A stretch of DNA of 64,000 bases. Origin: Bog-756 sp963727955. GTDB lineage: Bacteria; Actinomycetota; Acidimicrobiia; Acidimicrobiales; RAAP-2. The stretch covers positions 620,001 to 684,000 of the forward strand of contig CAVSII010000001.1 in assembly GCA_963727955.1 (NCBI GenBank). The letters run 5' to 3'. How positions within the stretch are numbered: position 1 is the first letter of the stretch; the number at the start of each line of letters is the position of its first letter. The notes under the pieces are model-generated. The model made no database searches and was not told the origin of the DNA. It saw nothing but the letters and a program-made list of their open reading frames with translations. Positions 33,691-41,711 of the stretch are shown here, piece after piece. The translations under genes were made by a program, and so were the position numbers.

Positions 33691-34997
33691 CGCCCAACGA
33701 TTCGGCTTTCACCGACACCCTCATCTCGCGGACGGTAAGGGAGCGCATCGTCGTGGTGGGGGTCACCGTCCCGCCGGCCAACTCGGTCCACACTGAAGCC
33801 GGTCTCGATGAACTGAGCCTGCTGGTGGCCACGGCCGGCGCCGACGTGGCCGCCCGGGTGGTGCAGCGCCGGACCACCCCCGACCCGGCCACCTACATCG
33901 GCCGGGGGAAGGCCGAGGAGCTGCTGTCGGTGTGCCTGGCCACCGATGCCGACACCGTGGTCTTCGACGACGAGCTGTCCCCGGCCCAGCAGCGCAACCT
34001 GGAGAAGATCCTGGGCCGGACGGCCATCGACCGGACCGCCGTCATCCTCGACATCTTTGCCCAGAACGCCCGAACCCCCGAGGGTCGGGCCCAGGTCGAA
34101 CTGGCCCTGCTGCGCTATCGCCTCCCGCGCCTGCGGGGACGGGGACGGTCCCTCAGCCAACAGGCCGGCGGCATAGGCACCAGGGGCCCCGGTGAGACGC
34201 AGCTAGAGGTCGACCGCCGCCGGTTGCTGTCGCGGATGGGGCGCCTCGAATCGGATCTCCGCCGGCTCGACCGCACCCGCCAGACCCAACGCCGTGGCCG
34301 GAGCCGGTCGCGGCAGCGGACGGTGTCACTGGTCGGCTACACCAACGCCGGAAAGTCGACGCTTCTCAACCGGCTGTGTGGATCGGACGTGCTGGTCGAG
34401 GACCGACTGTTTTCGACCCTCGACCCGCGTACCCGCCAGTTGGACCTTCCCGGCGGGGAGACGGTGCTGGTGACCGACACGGTGGGGTTCGTCCGGAAGC
34501 TTCCCCACCAGCTGGTCGAGGCCTTCCGTTCGACACTCGAAGTGGTCGGCGACGCCGACCTCCTGGTGCACGTGGTGGACGGTTCGGCCTCGGACTTCGA
34601 GGGTCAGATCGACGCCGTCCATACCGTGCTGGCCGAAATCGGAGCCGACGGCCTGCCGGAGCTGCTGGTGGTCAACAAGGCGGACGTCCTGGCCTCGGCC
34701 GGCCAGGCCGCCGGCGAGGAGGCTCGTCGCCTGCTGGCCGCCCACAGCGGATCGGTGGTGGTATCGGCCCGCACCGGCCAGGGCATGGACCAACTCCGTC
34801 AGGTCATGGGCGATCGCCTCCGGGTGGGTGACCGGGTGGTCGAGCTGGTCATCCCCTGGGCCCGGGGCGACGTGCTGGCCGCCGTTCACCGGGAGGGCGA
34901 GATCGTCGGGGAGCGTGCCGGCGAAGGCTCGACCCGTGTGCAGGTGGTGCTGGACACGGTCGGGCGTTCGCGGTTCGCAGAGTTCCTCGGATCGTGA
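33687..34997 (+). CDS. hflX: ribosome-associated GTPase HflX
   Basis: A 436-residue GTPase that binds the 50S subunit and can split stalled ribosomes. The N-terminal HflX domain has DPATYIGRGKAEELL, a basic helical linker (GRGRSLSQQAGGIGTRGPGE) follows, and the G domain has G1 GYTNAGKSTLLNRL, G3 DTVGFVRKLP and G4 NKAD. It overlaps dapF and dapC by 4 bp. Placement between dap genes is conserved in actinobacteria, with no known functional link. Confidence 0.95.
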   Translation: MTPNDSAFTDTLISRTVRERIVVVGVTVPPANSVHTEAGLDELSLLVATAGADVAARVVQRRTTPDPATYIGRGKAEELLSVCLATDADTVVFDDELSPAQQRNLEKILGRTAIDRTAVILDIFAQNARTPEGRAQVELALLRYRLPRLRGRGRSLSQQAGGIGTRGPGETQLEVDRRRLLSRMGRLESDLRRLDRTRQTQRRGRSRSRQRTVSLVGYTNAGKSTLLNRLCGSDVLVEDRLFSTLDPRTRQLDLPGGETVLVTDTVGFVRKLPHQLVEAFRSTLEVVGDADLLVHVVDGSASDFEGQIDAVHTVLAEIGADGLPELLVVNKADVLASAGQAAGEEARRLLAAHSGSVVVSARTGQGMDQLRQVMGDRLRVGDRVVELVIPWARGDVLAAVHREGEIVGERAGEGSTRVQVVLDTVGRSRFAEFLGS

Positions 34998-36169
34998 AAC
35001 CCGAGGGCGGCCTGTCCGGTTCGCCGCTACCTTTCACCCCCCCGGCCTACCCCTACGACCGACTGGCCGTGCTGGCCGGCCGGGCCGAGGAGAAGTTCGC
35101 CGGTCGCGGCGGCCTGGTCGACTGTTCGGTGGGCACCCCCTGTGACCCGCCACCGGGTGCGGTCATCGAGGCCATGGCCCGTTCCGGGGCGGAACGCGGC
35201 TATCCGTCGTCGGCCGGTTCACCCCTATACCGGAAGGCCGCGGCAGACTGGCTCATCCGTCGTTTCGGCACAGCCCTCGATCCCGACCAGCAGATCGCCG
35301 CCTGCGTGGGGACCAAGGAGTTGGTGGCGTCGACCGCCCACTATCTCCGGCTGCGGCGGCCGGAGCGCGACACCGTTCTCTACCCCGACGTGTCGTACCC
35401 GACCTACGCCATGGGGGCCGTCCTGGCCGGGTGCCGGGCCGTGCCCATCGCCGAGTCGCCGGCGGGCGGGCCCGATCTGTCCTCGGTGGCCGAGGATGAC
35501 GCGTCGCGGGCCCTGATGCTTTGGACCAATTCGCCGTCCAACCCGACGGGGGCGGTGACCGACCCCGTCCAGGCGGTGGGCTGGGCGCGGGACCACGCAG
35601 TGCCCGTCTTCTCCGACGAGTGCTACGCCGAGTTCACCTGGGACGGTCCCCCGCGGTCGGTGTTGGAGTCCGGTCCGTCCGGCGTGGTGGCCGTCCACTC
35701 CCTGTCCAAGCGGTCCAATCTGGCCGGCGTGCGGGCCGGTTTCTTTGCCGGTGATGCCGATCTGGTGGGCTATCTGGCCGATGTCCGCCGCCACGCCGGT
35801 CTCATGGTGCCCGGCCCCGTCCAAGTCGGAGCAGCGGTAGCCTTGGCCGACGACGCCCACGTGGAGGAGCAGCGGCAGCGCTACCGCCAACGGCTCACCT
35901 TTTTGGCCGGGGTACTGGGGTCGGTCGGTCTGCCGGTGGCCCTCCCCGCCGGCGGCTTCTACCTGTGGGCGGCGGTGCCCGAGGAGTTCGTCGACGGATG
36001 GTCGCTGACCTCGTCGTTGGCCGATCGGGCCGGTCTGCTGGTCAGCCCGGGCGAGTTCTACGGCAGGCACGGGGCCGGCCACGTACGCATCGCCGTGGTT
36101 CAATCCATGGAGCGCCTGGCCTTGGTGGCCGACCGCCTCGACGGTGCGAAGCTGACACCGGTTGGGTAG
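34994..36169 (+). CDS. dapC: succinyldiaminopimelate transaminase
   Basis: A 391-residue class I/II PLP aminotransferase. The PLP Lys lies in SLSKRSNLAGVRAGF, with NSPSNPTGAV and the Arg in HVRIAVVQ. Placement between hflX and dapD-dapE, and the likeness to actinobacterial DapC, argue that it makes N-succinyl-LL-DAP in the succinylase route. The GTG start overlaps hflX by 4 bp. A 90-bp gap separates it from dapD, which has its own -10-like element. Confidence 0.9.
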   Translation: MKPEGGLSGSPLPFTPPAYPYDRLAVLAGRAEEKFAGRGGLVDCSVGTPCDPPPGAVIEAMARSGAERGYPSSAGSPLYRKAAADWLIRRFGTALDPDQQIAACVGTKELVASTAHYLRLRRPERDTVLYPDVSYPTYAMGAVLAGCRAVPIAESPAGGPDLSSVAEDDASRALMLWTNSPSNPTGAVTDPVQAVGWARDHAVPVFSDECYAEFTWDGPPRSVLESGPSGVVAVHSLSKRSNLAGVRAGFFAGDADLVGYLADVRRHAGLMVPGPVQVGAAVALADDAHVEEQRQRYRQRLTFLAGVLGSVGLPVALPAGGFYLWAAVPEEFVDGWSLTSSLADRAGLLVSPGEFYGRHGAGHVRIAVVQSMERLALVADRLDGAKLTPVG

Positions 36170-36245
36170 ACGGCGGCTCGTCGGTAGGTAGTCAGGGAGC
36201 GCTCGGTTGGCTCCGGTGGGCATCGGCGCCTGTCGGTCCCAGGGG

Positions 36246-36251
36246 TAACGT
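36246..36251 (+). promoter_or_regulatory. candidate -10 element (TAACGT) of dapD
   Basis: TAACGT ends 8 nt before ATG 36260, consistent with a leaderless or nearly leaderless dapD-dapE transcript. No Shine-Dalgarno sequence is present. Confidence 0.4.
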
Positions 36252-36259
36252 CTTGCTCC

Positions 36260-37087
36260 ATGGCCGATCTGCGATCCCAAATCGAAGAACTGTGGCTGGG
36301 CGCCGACGGGTTGGGCCCGGACGACGCCGGCGCCTTGGCGGTGGTCACCGAGGTCATCGACTTGCTGGACCACGGAGCGGCGCGAGTGGCCGAAGTCGAC
36401 CCGATCACCGATCAGGTGGTCGTGCACGAGTGGCTCAAGCAGGCCATTCTCCTCCTGTTCCGGCTGCGTTCGATGGAGACCGTCGAGGTGGGCCCCTTCG
36501 AGTACGCCGACAAGCTGCCCCTCAAACGGGATTACGCGGCGGCCGGGGTGCGGGTCGTACCGGGGGCGTCGGCCCGGTGGGGATCGTTCCTCGACCGAGG
36601 GGTGATCTGCATGCCCAGCTACGTCAACATCGGAGCCCGGGTGGGTGCCGGAACCATGGTGGACACCTGGGCCACGGTGGGGTCGTGCGCCCAGATCGGC
36701 GAGCACGTGCACCTGTCCGGCGGGGTGGGGATCGGCGGTGTGCTCGAGCCGGCCCAGGCCGCACCGGTGGTGATCGAGGACGAGGTCATGATCGGAAGCC
36801 GGTCGATGATCACCCAGGGGGCTCGGGTGGGACGCGGGTCGGTGCTGGGCGAGGGCACCATCCTCAATCCCTCGATCCCGGTGATCGATGCCGAAACCGG
36901 CGACGAGCTGTCCCGTGGCCAGGTCCCACCGTGGTGTGTGGCAGTGGCCGCTTCGCGTCGCCGCCAGTACCCCGGCGGGGAGTTCTTCCTCCCCTGCGTC
37001 CTGGTCATCCGGCGGCTCTCCGAAGGCGAGCGTCACGACAAGGCCCAGCTCACCGACATCCTGCGCCAGCACGGCGTGTCGGCGTGA
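36260..37087 (+). CDS. dapD: 2,3,4,5-tetrahydropyridine-2,6-dicarboxylate N-succinyltransferase
   Basis: A 275-residue acyltransferase that succinylates tetrahydrodipicolinate with succinyl-CoA. The C-terminal half is a left-handed beta-helix of hexapeptide repeats (SYVNIGARVGAGTMVDTWATVG, GGVGIGGVLEP, MITQGARVGRGS). Length and motifs match the E. coli-like class rather than the longer actinobacterial class (about 320 residues), which is unusual for this phylum. It overlaps dapE by 4 bp. Confidence 0.93.
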   Translation: MADLRSQIEELWLGADGLGPDDAGALAVVTEVIDLLDHGAARVAEVDPITDQVVVHEWLKQAILLLFRLRSMETVEVGPFEYADKLPLKRDYAAAGVRVVPGASARWGSFLDRGVICMPSYVNIGARVGAGTMVDTWATVGSCAQIGEHVHLSGGVGIGGVLEPAQAAPVVIEDEVMIGSRSMITQGARVGRGSVLGEGTILNPSIPVIDAETGDELSRGQVPPWCVAVAASRRRQYPGGEFFLPCVLVIRRLSEGERHDKAQLTDILRQHGVSA

Positions 37088-38166
37088 GCGAGGGGATGCC
37101 CGACGGCCTGCTCGGTCTGGCCACTGCTCTGGTGGCCATCCCCTCGGTCAGCCACCACGAGGGCCCCATGGCCGACGCCGTGCAGGCTGCCCTCGAGCTC
37201 TGCCCCTGGCTGAAAGTGGAGCGAGTGGGGGACAACGTGGTGGCCCGCACCCAGCTCGGTCGTGGGACGCGGATCATCCTGGCCGGTCATCTCGACACCG
37301 TGCCGCCAGTGGGCGGCAACGAAGAGCCCCGGGTGGAGGACGGGGTCCTCCACGGAGTGGGGGCAGCCGACATGAAGGCGGGGCTGGCCGTGTTCCTCCA
37401 CGTGGCCGGCGGTCTCCCCGAGCCGGCCGTCGACCTGACCCTCTGTCTCTATGTCTGCGAAGAGGTCGAGCAGCGGTTCAACGGGCTCCGCATGTTGTGG
37501 GCCGAGCGTCCCGACCTCCTCGAGGGCGACGCCGCCATCCTGGGCGAACCCACCGGGGTGGTTGTCGAGTGCGGTTGCCAAGGCGTGCTGCGGATCCGTC
37601 TCGAGCTGCAGGGGGCGCGGGCCCATACCGCCCGCCCGGCCGCCGGTCGCAACGCCATCCATCGGTTGGCCCCGATCCTCAGCGCACTGGCCGGCTACGC
37701 CAGCCGCCATGTGGTCCTCGACGGCTGCGAGTATGTCGAGCAACTGCAGGCCGTCGACGTGAGCGGCGGGGTGGCGGCCAACGTGGTACCCGATCAGGCC
37801 ACCCTGCTCATCAACCACCGCTTCGCCCCCGACCGCACCGTCGAGGAGGCCGAGGCGTCGATCCGGGATCTGCTCGCCCCCCATCTGGAAGGGACCGACC
37901 GGTGGGACGTCGTCGAGTCGGCCCCGGCGGCTCCGCCCGCCCTCGACCATCCCGTGCTGGCCGGGCTGGTGGAAGCAACCGGTGCGGCTCCCCGGGCCAA
38001 GCAGGGGTGGACGGACGTGGCCTCCTTTTGGGCCCACGGGGTTCCGGCCGCCAACTTCGGACCGGGCGAACCGCAGGTGGCCCACACCCCGGGTGAACGG
38101 GTGAGCACCGGCCAGATCGAGCAGGCCGCGTCGGTCCTGGACGCCCTTCTGCGGGCCGACCGGTAG
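37084..38166 (+). CDS. dapE: succinyl-diaminopimelate desuccinylase
   Basis: A 360-residue M20 zinc hydrolase removing succinate to yield LL-DAP. Metal-binding segments are AGHLDTVPP, GAADMKAGLAV, YVCEEVE and GEPTGVVVECG. The dimerisation domain is RAHTARPAAGRNAIHRL. GTG 37084 overlaps the dapD stop (GTGA), showing translational coupling. With dapA, B, C, D and F in the window the succinylase branch is complete. Confidence 0.94.
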   Translation: MSEGMPDGLLGLATALVAIPSVSHHEGPMADAVQAALELCPWLKVERVGDNVVARTQLGRGTRIILAGHLDTVPPVGGNEEPRVEDGVLHGVGAADMKAGLAVFLHVAGGLPEPAVDLTLCLYVCEEVEQRFNGLRMLWAERPDLLEGDAAILGEPTGVVVECGCQGVLRIRLELQGARAHTARPAAGRNAIHRLAPILSALAGYASRHVVLDGCEYVEQLQAVDVSGGVAANVVPDQATLLINHRFAPDRTVEEAEASIRDLLAPHLEGTDRWDVVESAPAAPPALDHPVLAGLVEATGAAPRAKQGWTDVASFWAHGVPAANFGPGEPQVAHTPGERVSTGQIEQAASVLDALLRADR

Positions 38167-38169
38167 GTT
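38164..38169 (+). promoter_or_regulatory. candidate -10 element (TAGGTT) for leaderless aldo/keto reductase gene
   Basis: TAGGTT overlaps the dapE stop codon region and ends 6 nt before ATG 38176. Confidence 0.4.
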
Positions 38170-38175
38170 CGGGCC

Positions 38176-39177
38176 ATGTCCGTCCCCACCCGCCGACTGG
38201 GACCCGGTGGTCTCGAGGTTTCGGCCGAGGGCCTCGGGTGCATGGGCATGAGCGAGTTCTACGGCCCGGGCGACGAGAGCGAATCGGTGGCCACCATTCA
38301 CCGGGCCCTCGAGCGCGGGGTCACCTTTCTAGACACGGCCGACATGTACGGGCCGTATGTGAACGAGGAGCTGGTGGGGCGGGCCATCGTCGGTCGCCGG
38401 CACGAGGTGGTGCTGGCCACCAAGTTCGGCATCGTGCGCGGACCAGGGCCGACCGACCGATCCATACGGGGCGACCCCGCCTACGTCAAACAGGCCTGCG
38501 AAGCTTCCCTGTCCCGACTGGGTGTCGACCACATCGACCTCTATTACCAGCACCGGGCCGATGGACGGGTGCCCATCGAGGAGACGGTCGGGGCCATGGC
38601 CGACCTGGTGGCGGCCGGAAAGGTCCGCTACCTGGGGCTGTCGGAAGCCACGCCCGACACCTTGCGTCGAGCCTCGTCGGTCCATTCCATCGCCGCTCTC
38701 CAGAGCGAGTGGTCGCTGTGGAGCCGCGACATCGAGGCCGAGGTGGTGGGCACGGCCCGCGCCCTGGGTATCGGCATCGTGGCCTACAGCCCGCTGGGCC
38801 GGGGCTTCCTCACCGGGCAGATCACCTCGCCCGACGACTTCCCCGAGGGCGACTTCCGTGCCCATCATCCGAGGTTCGTGGGGCAGAACTTCGCCCGCAA
38901 CATCGAGTTGGTGGGCGAAATCGAGCGGCTGGCCGCCCACCTCAGTTGCACGCCCGGTCAACTGGCCCTGGCCTGGGTCCTGTCCCGGGGCGACGATGTG
39001 GTGCCCATACCCGGCACCAAGCGCCGCAGCTATCTCGAGGAGAACATCGGCGCCCTCGACGTGGTTCTCGGCCCCACCGACCTCGCCGCCATCGAGGAGG
39101 CTTTTCCGCTGGGGGCCGGCGCCGGCGACCGTTATGCCGACATGAGCGCCATCGCCGTCACCACACCGCCCGCCTGA
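38176..39177 (+). CDS. aldo/keto reductase
   Basis: A 333-residue TIM-barrel NADPH-dependent oxidoreductase. The tetrad is visible as Asp and Tyr in FLDTADMYGPYVNEELVG, Lys in VLATKFG and His in DLYYQHRAD. The C-terminal cofactor site has VPIPGTKRRSYLEENI. Members reduce aldehydes and ketones of many kinds and the substrate is not predictable. It stands alone between dapE and the convergent lexA gene, with an apparent leaderless start. Confidence 0.92.
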   Translation: MSVPTRRLGPGGLEVSAEGLGCMGMSEFYGPGDESESVATIHRALERGVTFLDTADMYGPYVNEELVGRAIVGRRHEVVLATKFGIVRGPGPTDRSIRGDPAYVKQACEASLSRLGVDHIDLYYQHRADGRVPIEETVGAMADLVAAGKVRYLGLSEATPDTLRRASSVHSIAALQSEWSLWSRDIEAEVVGTARALGIGIVAYSPLGRGFLTGQITSPDDFPEGDFRAHHPRFVGQNFARNIELVGEIERLAAHLSCTPGQLALAWVLSRGDDVVPIPGTKRRSYLEENIGALDVVLGPTDLAAIEEAFPLGAGAGDRYADMSAIAVTTPPA

Positions 39178-39193
39178 CCGGGGAGCAGTCGGA

Positions 39194-39823
39194 TCAAAGC
39201 CGGCGGAGGACGGTCACCACCTTGCCGTAGATGGTGATCTCCGCCGGATCGAACTCCATGGGGGCAAGCCGTGGATTGGCGGGGGTCAACACGACACGGT
39301 CCCCGTTCCGCCCGTAGGACTTGACCGTCGCCTCGTCGTCGGGGATACCGGCCACCACCACGTCGCCCTGTTCGGCCTCGGGCTGCTGGCGGACCACCAC
39401 GCAGTCGCCGTCGAGGATCCCCGCGTCGATCATCGAGTCGCCCCGCACTTTGACCATGAACAGTGACCCGGTACCGGTGAAGTCCTCGGGCAGGGGATAG
39501 AGCTCCTCGATGTTCTCCTGGGCCAGCACGCCGGTGCCGGCGGCCACGTCGCCCACCAACGGCACGTGGCGGACGGGGCGGGCGTCGGCCAGGATCTTCG
39601 ACGACGGGTCGTAGCAGACCTCGATGGCCCGGGGTTTGGTCGGGTCCCGCCGCAGGTAGCCCTCTCGTTGGAGTACGGCCAGGTGGGCATGGACGGTCGA
39701 GGACGAAGCCAGTCCGACCGACTCGCCGATCTCCCGCACCGAGGGCGGGTACCCGCGGTCGCGTACCGCTCCGGCGATGCAATCGAGGATCTGCTTGCGT
39801 TTGGTGCTCAGTACCTGGGCCAT
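39194..39823 (-). CDS. lexA: LexA repressor
   Basis: A 209-residue SOS repressor. The N-terminal winged helix (residues 1-65) includes YPPSVREIGESVGLASSSTVHAHL. The autocleavage site is Ala95-Gly96 (DVAAGTGV) and the catalytic dyad is Ser130 (RGDSM) and Lys168 (ATVKSY). RecA-ssDNA filaments trigger self-cleavage, releasing the SOS genes. ATG 39823 fits the family N-terminus and has AAGGGGA upstream; an upstream in-frame ATG at 39925 would read through two LexA boxes. Its own promoter is TTGCTT (39905-39900) and TACGGT (39882-39877) on the minus strand, overlapped by a LexA box, so it is autoregulated. Confidence 0.96.
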   Translation of the reverse strand: MAQVLSTKRKQILDCIAGAVRDRGYPPSVREIGESVGLASSSTVHAHLAVLQREGYLRRDPTKPRAIEVCYDPSSKILADARPVRHVPLVGDVAAGTGVLAQENIEELYPLPEDFTGTGSLFMVKVRGDSMIDAGILDGDCVVVRQQPEAEQGDVVVAGIPDDEATVKSYGRNGDRVVLTPANPRLAPMEFDPAEITIYGKVVTVLRRL

Positions 39824-39855
39824 CGGTCCCCTTGCTCCTGGCGCCCCGCAGCGGG

Positions 39856-39869
39856 CGAACGTGTGTTTG
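39856..39869. promoter_or_regulatory. LexA (SOS) box 1, CGAACGTGTGTTTG
   Basis: It matches the actinobacterial CGAAC-N4-GTTYG consensus. It lies just downstream of the predicted lexA transcription start, inside the lexA leader. Confidence 0.8.
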
Positions 39870-39902
39870 CACGGAGACCGTAACCGGTGGGGCCGAGGAA
39901 AG

Positions 39903-39916
39903 CAAACATCCGTTCG
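39903..39916. promoter_or_regulatory. LexA (SOS) box 2, CAAACATCCGTTCG
   Basis: One mismatch from the perfect palindrome. It overlaps the -35 element (TTGCTT, 39905-39900 on the minus strand) of the lexA promoter. Confidence 0.75.
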
Positions 39917-39925
39917 CCTAAACAC

Positions 39926-39954
39926 TTGACAGCGAACAGATGTTCGTGTTGAGT
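39926..39954 (+). promoter_or_regulatory. SOS promoter: TTGACA-17-TTGAGT with LexA box 3 in the spacer
   Basis: TTGACA (39926-39931) and TTGAGT (39949-39954) are 17 bp apart. The perfect LexA box CGAACAGATGTTCG (39933-39946) fills the spacer, ideal for repression of the rightward LysM gene. The -10 is weak at its second base. It ends 7 nt before an ATG at 39962. Confidence 0.65.
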
Positions 39955-39965
39955 GGTGCTCATGG

Positions 39966-39979
39966 CGAACACAGGTTCG
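39966..39979. promoter_or_regulatory. LexA (SOS) box 4, CGAACACAGGTTCG
   Basis: A perfect CGAAC-N4-GTTCG box. A TACCGT at 39989-39994 with this box in its -35 region could be a second LexA-controlled promoter for the LysM gene, giving a 44-nt leader. Confidence 0.8.
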
Positions 39980-40044
39980 ATTGACTACTACCGTCGCACT
40001 GATCGCTCGGGCGGCTCCGGCGGCGCCGGCAGATCGGCCACACC

Positions 40045-40452
40045 ATGGCGGTGACCTGGACGGAGTGCGTCCCCGATGCCTGGCCCGGCACAGGAGGCGA
40101 GGGAGGATCGGGACTGCGGCTGGTCGAGGAGGGGAATGCCCTCCCGGCCGGTGCGCGGCGGCGGGTCCCCCTCGAGGTCCGGCGCCGTCGCACCTTGTTC
40201 GCCGTCATGGCCGGTCTGGTGCTGGCCCTTGCTCTTCCGCTGAGCGGAACCGGTGGTCACTCCCACCCCACCGGTTCCGTTCGGGCGGAACCGGTGGCTC
40301 CGGGTGTCTATACCGTCCAGCCCGGTGACACGCTCTGGACCATTGCGGCACGGCTGGACCCGTCGGCCGATCCTCGTCCCCTGGTGGTGCAACTGGCCGC
40401 CCAAACCGGCTCGGAGACCGTGGTGCCGGGCGAGAAGATCGACCTGCCCTGA
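40045..40452 (+). CDS. SOS-controlled LysM membrane protein (DivS/ChiZ-like position)
   Basis: A 135-residue protein. Residues 1-48 are a basic cytoplasmic segment, 49-68 a transmembrane helix (LFAVMAGLVLALALPLSG), and 85-135 a LysM peptidoglycan-binding domain (GVYTVQPGDTLWTIAARLD, then PGEKIDLP). The order lexA, divergent LysM protein, nrdR is that of mycobacteria and corynebacteria, where the middle gene (Rv2719c/ChiZ, DivS) is an SOS-induced inhibitor of cell division. With two LexA boxes upstream the same role is inferred here. Sequence likeness to those proteins is limited to layout. The ATG has no Shine-Dalgarno sequence and overlaps a 30-codon upstream reading frame. Confidence 0.75.
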   Translation: MAVTWTECVPDAWPGTGGEGGSGLRLVEEGNALPAGARRRVPLEVRRRRTLFAVMAGLVLALALPLSGTGGHSHPTGSVRAEPVAPGVYTVQPGDTLWTIAARLDPSADPRPLVVQLAAQTGSETVVPGEKIDLP

Positions 40453-40511
40453 GGTCGTGAGGCGGCCCGTCGGTGGAGCGGCGCGACAGCGTGATCGACG
40501 GGGGCCGGCAG

Positions 40512-40517
40512 TAGCCT
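40512..40517 (+). promoter_or_regulatory. candidate -10 element (TAGCCT) for leaderless nrdR
   Basis: TAGCCT ends 6 nt before GTG 40524, and there is no Shine-Dalgarno sequence. Confidence 0.45.
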
Positions 40518-40523
40518 CGTCAT

Positions 40524-40994
40524 GTGCGGTGTCCGTGGTGCCTGGCCGATCATGACCGAGTGGTGGATTCGCGGGTGGCCGAGGACGGGGCGGCCATCCG
40601 TCGCCGGCGCGAGTGCATCGGTTGCGGCAACCGGTTCACGACCTTCGAGCGGATAGACGAGGTTCCTCTCATGGTCATCAAGCGGTCCGGCGCCCGCCAG
40701 CCCTTCGACCGGGGGAAGGTGGTCGACGGCCTCCGGTCGGCCACCAAGAACCGCCCGGTGAGCGAGGAACAGCTCGACGTGATGGCCGCCGAGGTGGAGG
40801 ACGAGATGCGGGAGGGCACCGACCCCACCACCGAACAGGTGGGACTGGCCGTGCTCGAGCGCCTGCGGGAGGTCGATGAAGTGGCCTATCTGCGTTTTGC
40901 CAGCGTCTACAAGGGATTCGAAGGGGCCGATGACTTCCGACGGGAGGTCGGGCTCCTGACCAAGACGACAGCACCCAAGGGTCAGGAGGGCTAG
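40524..40994 (+). CDS. nrdR: transcriptional repressor NrdR
   Basis: A 156-residue ATP/dATP-sensing repressor of ribonucleotide reductase genes. The zinc ribbon uses Cys3, Cys6, Cys31 and Cys34 (MRCPWC and CIGCGNRFTTFE), followed by the ATP-cone domain (VIKRSGARQPFDRGKV, then FASVYKGFEG). It follows lexA and the LysM gene, as in other actinobacteria. No nrd structural genes are in the window. The PIG-L deacetylase gene starts 3 bp after its stop. Confidence 0.96.
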   Translation: MRCPWCLADHDRVVDSRVAEDGAAIRRRRECIGCGNRFTTFERIDEVPLMVIKRSGARQPFDRGKVVDGLRSATKNRPVSEEQLDVMAAEVEDEMREGTDPTTEQVGLAVLERLREVDEVAYLRFASVYKGFEGADDFRREVGLLTKTTAPKGQEG

Positions 40995-40997
40995 GGG

Positions 40998-41711
40998 GTG
41001 GCGGCCGAGCTGATGGTCGATGTCCCGGATCGGGCTCTGGCCATCTACGCACATCCCGACGACCCCGAGGTTTCGTGTGGGGGGACGCTGGCCGCCTGGG
41101 CCAAAGCCGGGTGCGCGGTGACCGTGCTCGTGTGCACCGACGGCGGCAAAGGATCGTCCGACCCGGACAGCGAGGAGCGAGACTTGGTGGCGCGCCGGGC
41201 CGGCGAGGCATCCGACGCCTCCGTTCTGCTCGGGATGTCGGCCCGTGAGAACCTCGGCTATCCGGACGGCGAGCTCTCGGACGACCCCGCCTTCCGTGCC
41301 GCCCTGGTGGGGGCCATCCGGCAGGTGCGCCCCCGGATCGTGCTCTGCCCCGATCCGACGGCGGTCTTCTTCGGACAGGAGTACTTCAACCACCGCGACC
41401 ACCGCACGACGGGATGGGCGGCTCTGGACGCCGTCGCACCGGCCGCCGCTCTCCCCCACTACTTCCCCGAAGCCGGGCCGGCCCACCAGGTGGAGACGGT
41501 CCTGTTGTCGGGCACCCTCGAACCCGATGTGTGGGTCGACATCACCACCACGGTGGACCTGAAGGGCGACGCTGTCGGCTGTCACCGCAGCCAATTCCCC
41601 GATGGGGTGGAATGGGCGAGGACGGCGGTGAGGCTGAGCGCCGAGGACGCCGGTCGCCAGGCCGGCGTGGCCTTTGCCGAAGGATTCCGTCGGCTCCACC
41701 TCGGTGGCTGA
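40998..41711 (+). CDS. PIG-L (LmbE-like) family N-deacetylase
   Basis: A 237-residue zinc deacetylase. The metal and catalytic motif AHPDDPEVSCGG is at residues 18-29, and the second metal motif is NHRDHRTTG. Relatives remove acetyl from GlcNAc-containing compounds, including MshB and Mca of mycothiol metabolism, which actinobacteria possess. The sequence alone does not decide between these substrates. It is nested between nrdR and dinB with 3-bp and overlapping junctions, so it is part of that operon. Confidence 0.88.
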   Translation: MAAELMVDVPDRALAIYAHPDDPEVSCGGTLAAWAKAGCAVTVLVCTDGGKGSSDPDSEERDLVARRAGEASDASVLLGMSARENLGYPDGELSDDPAFRAALVGAIRQVRPRIVLCPDPTAVFFGQEYFNHRDHRTTGWAALDAVAPAAALPHYFPEAGPAHQVETVLLSGTLEPDVWVDITTTVDLKGDAVGCHRSQFPDGVEWARTAVRLSAEDAGRQAGVAFAEGFRRLHLGG

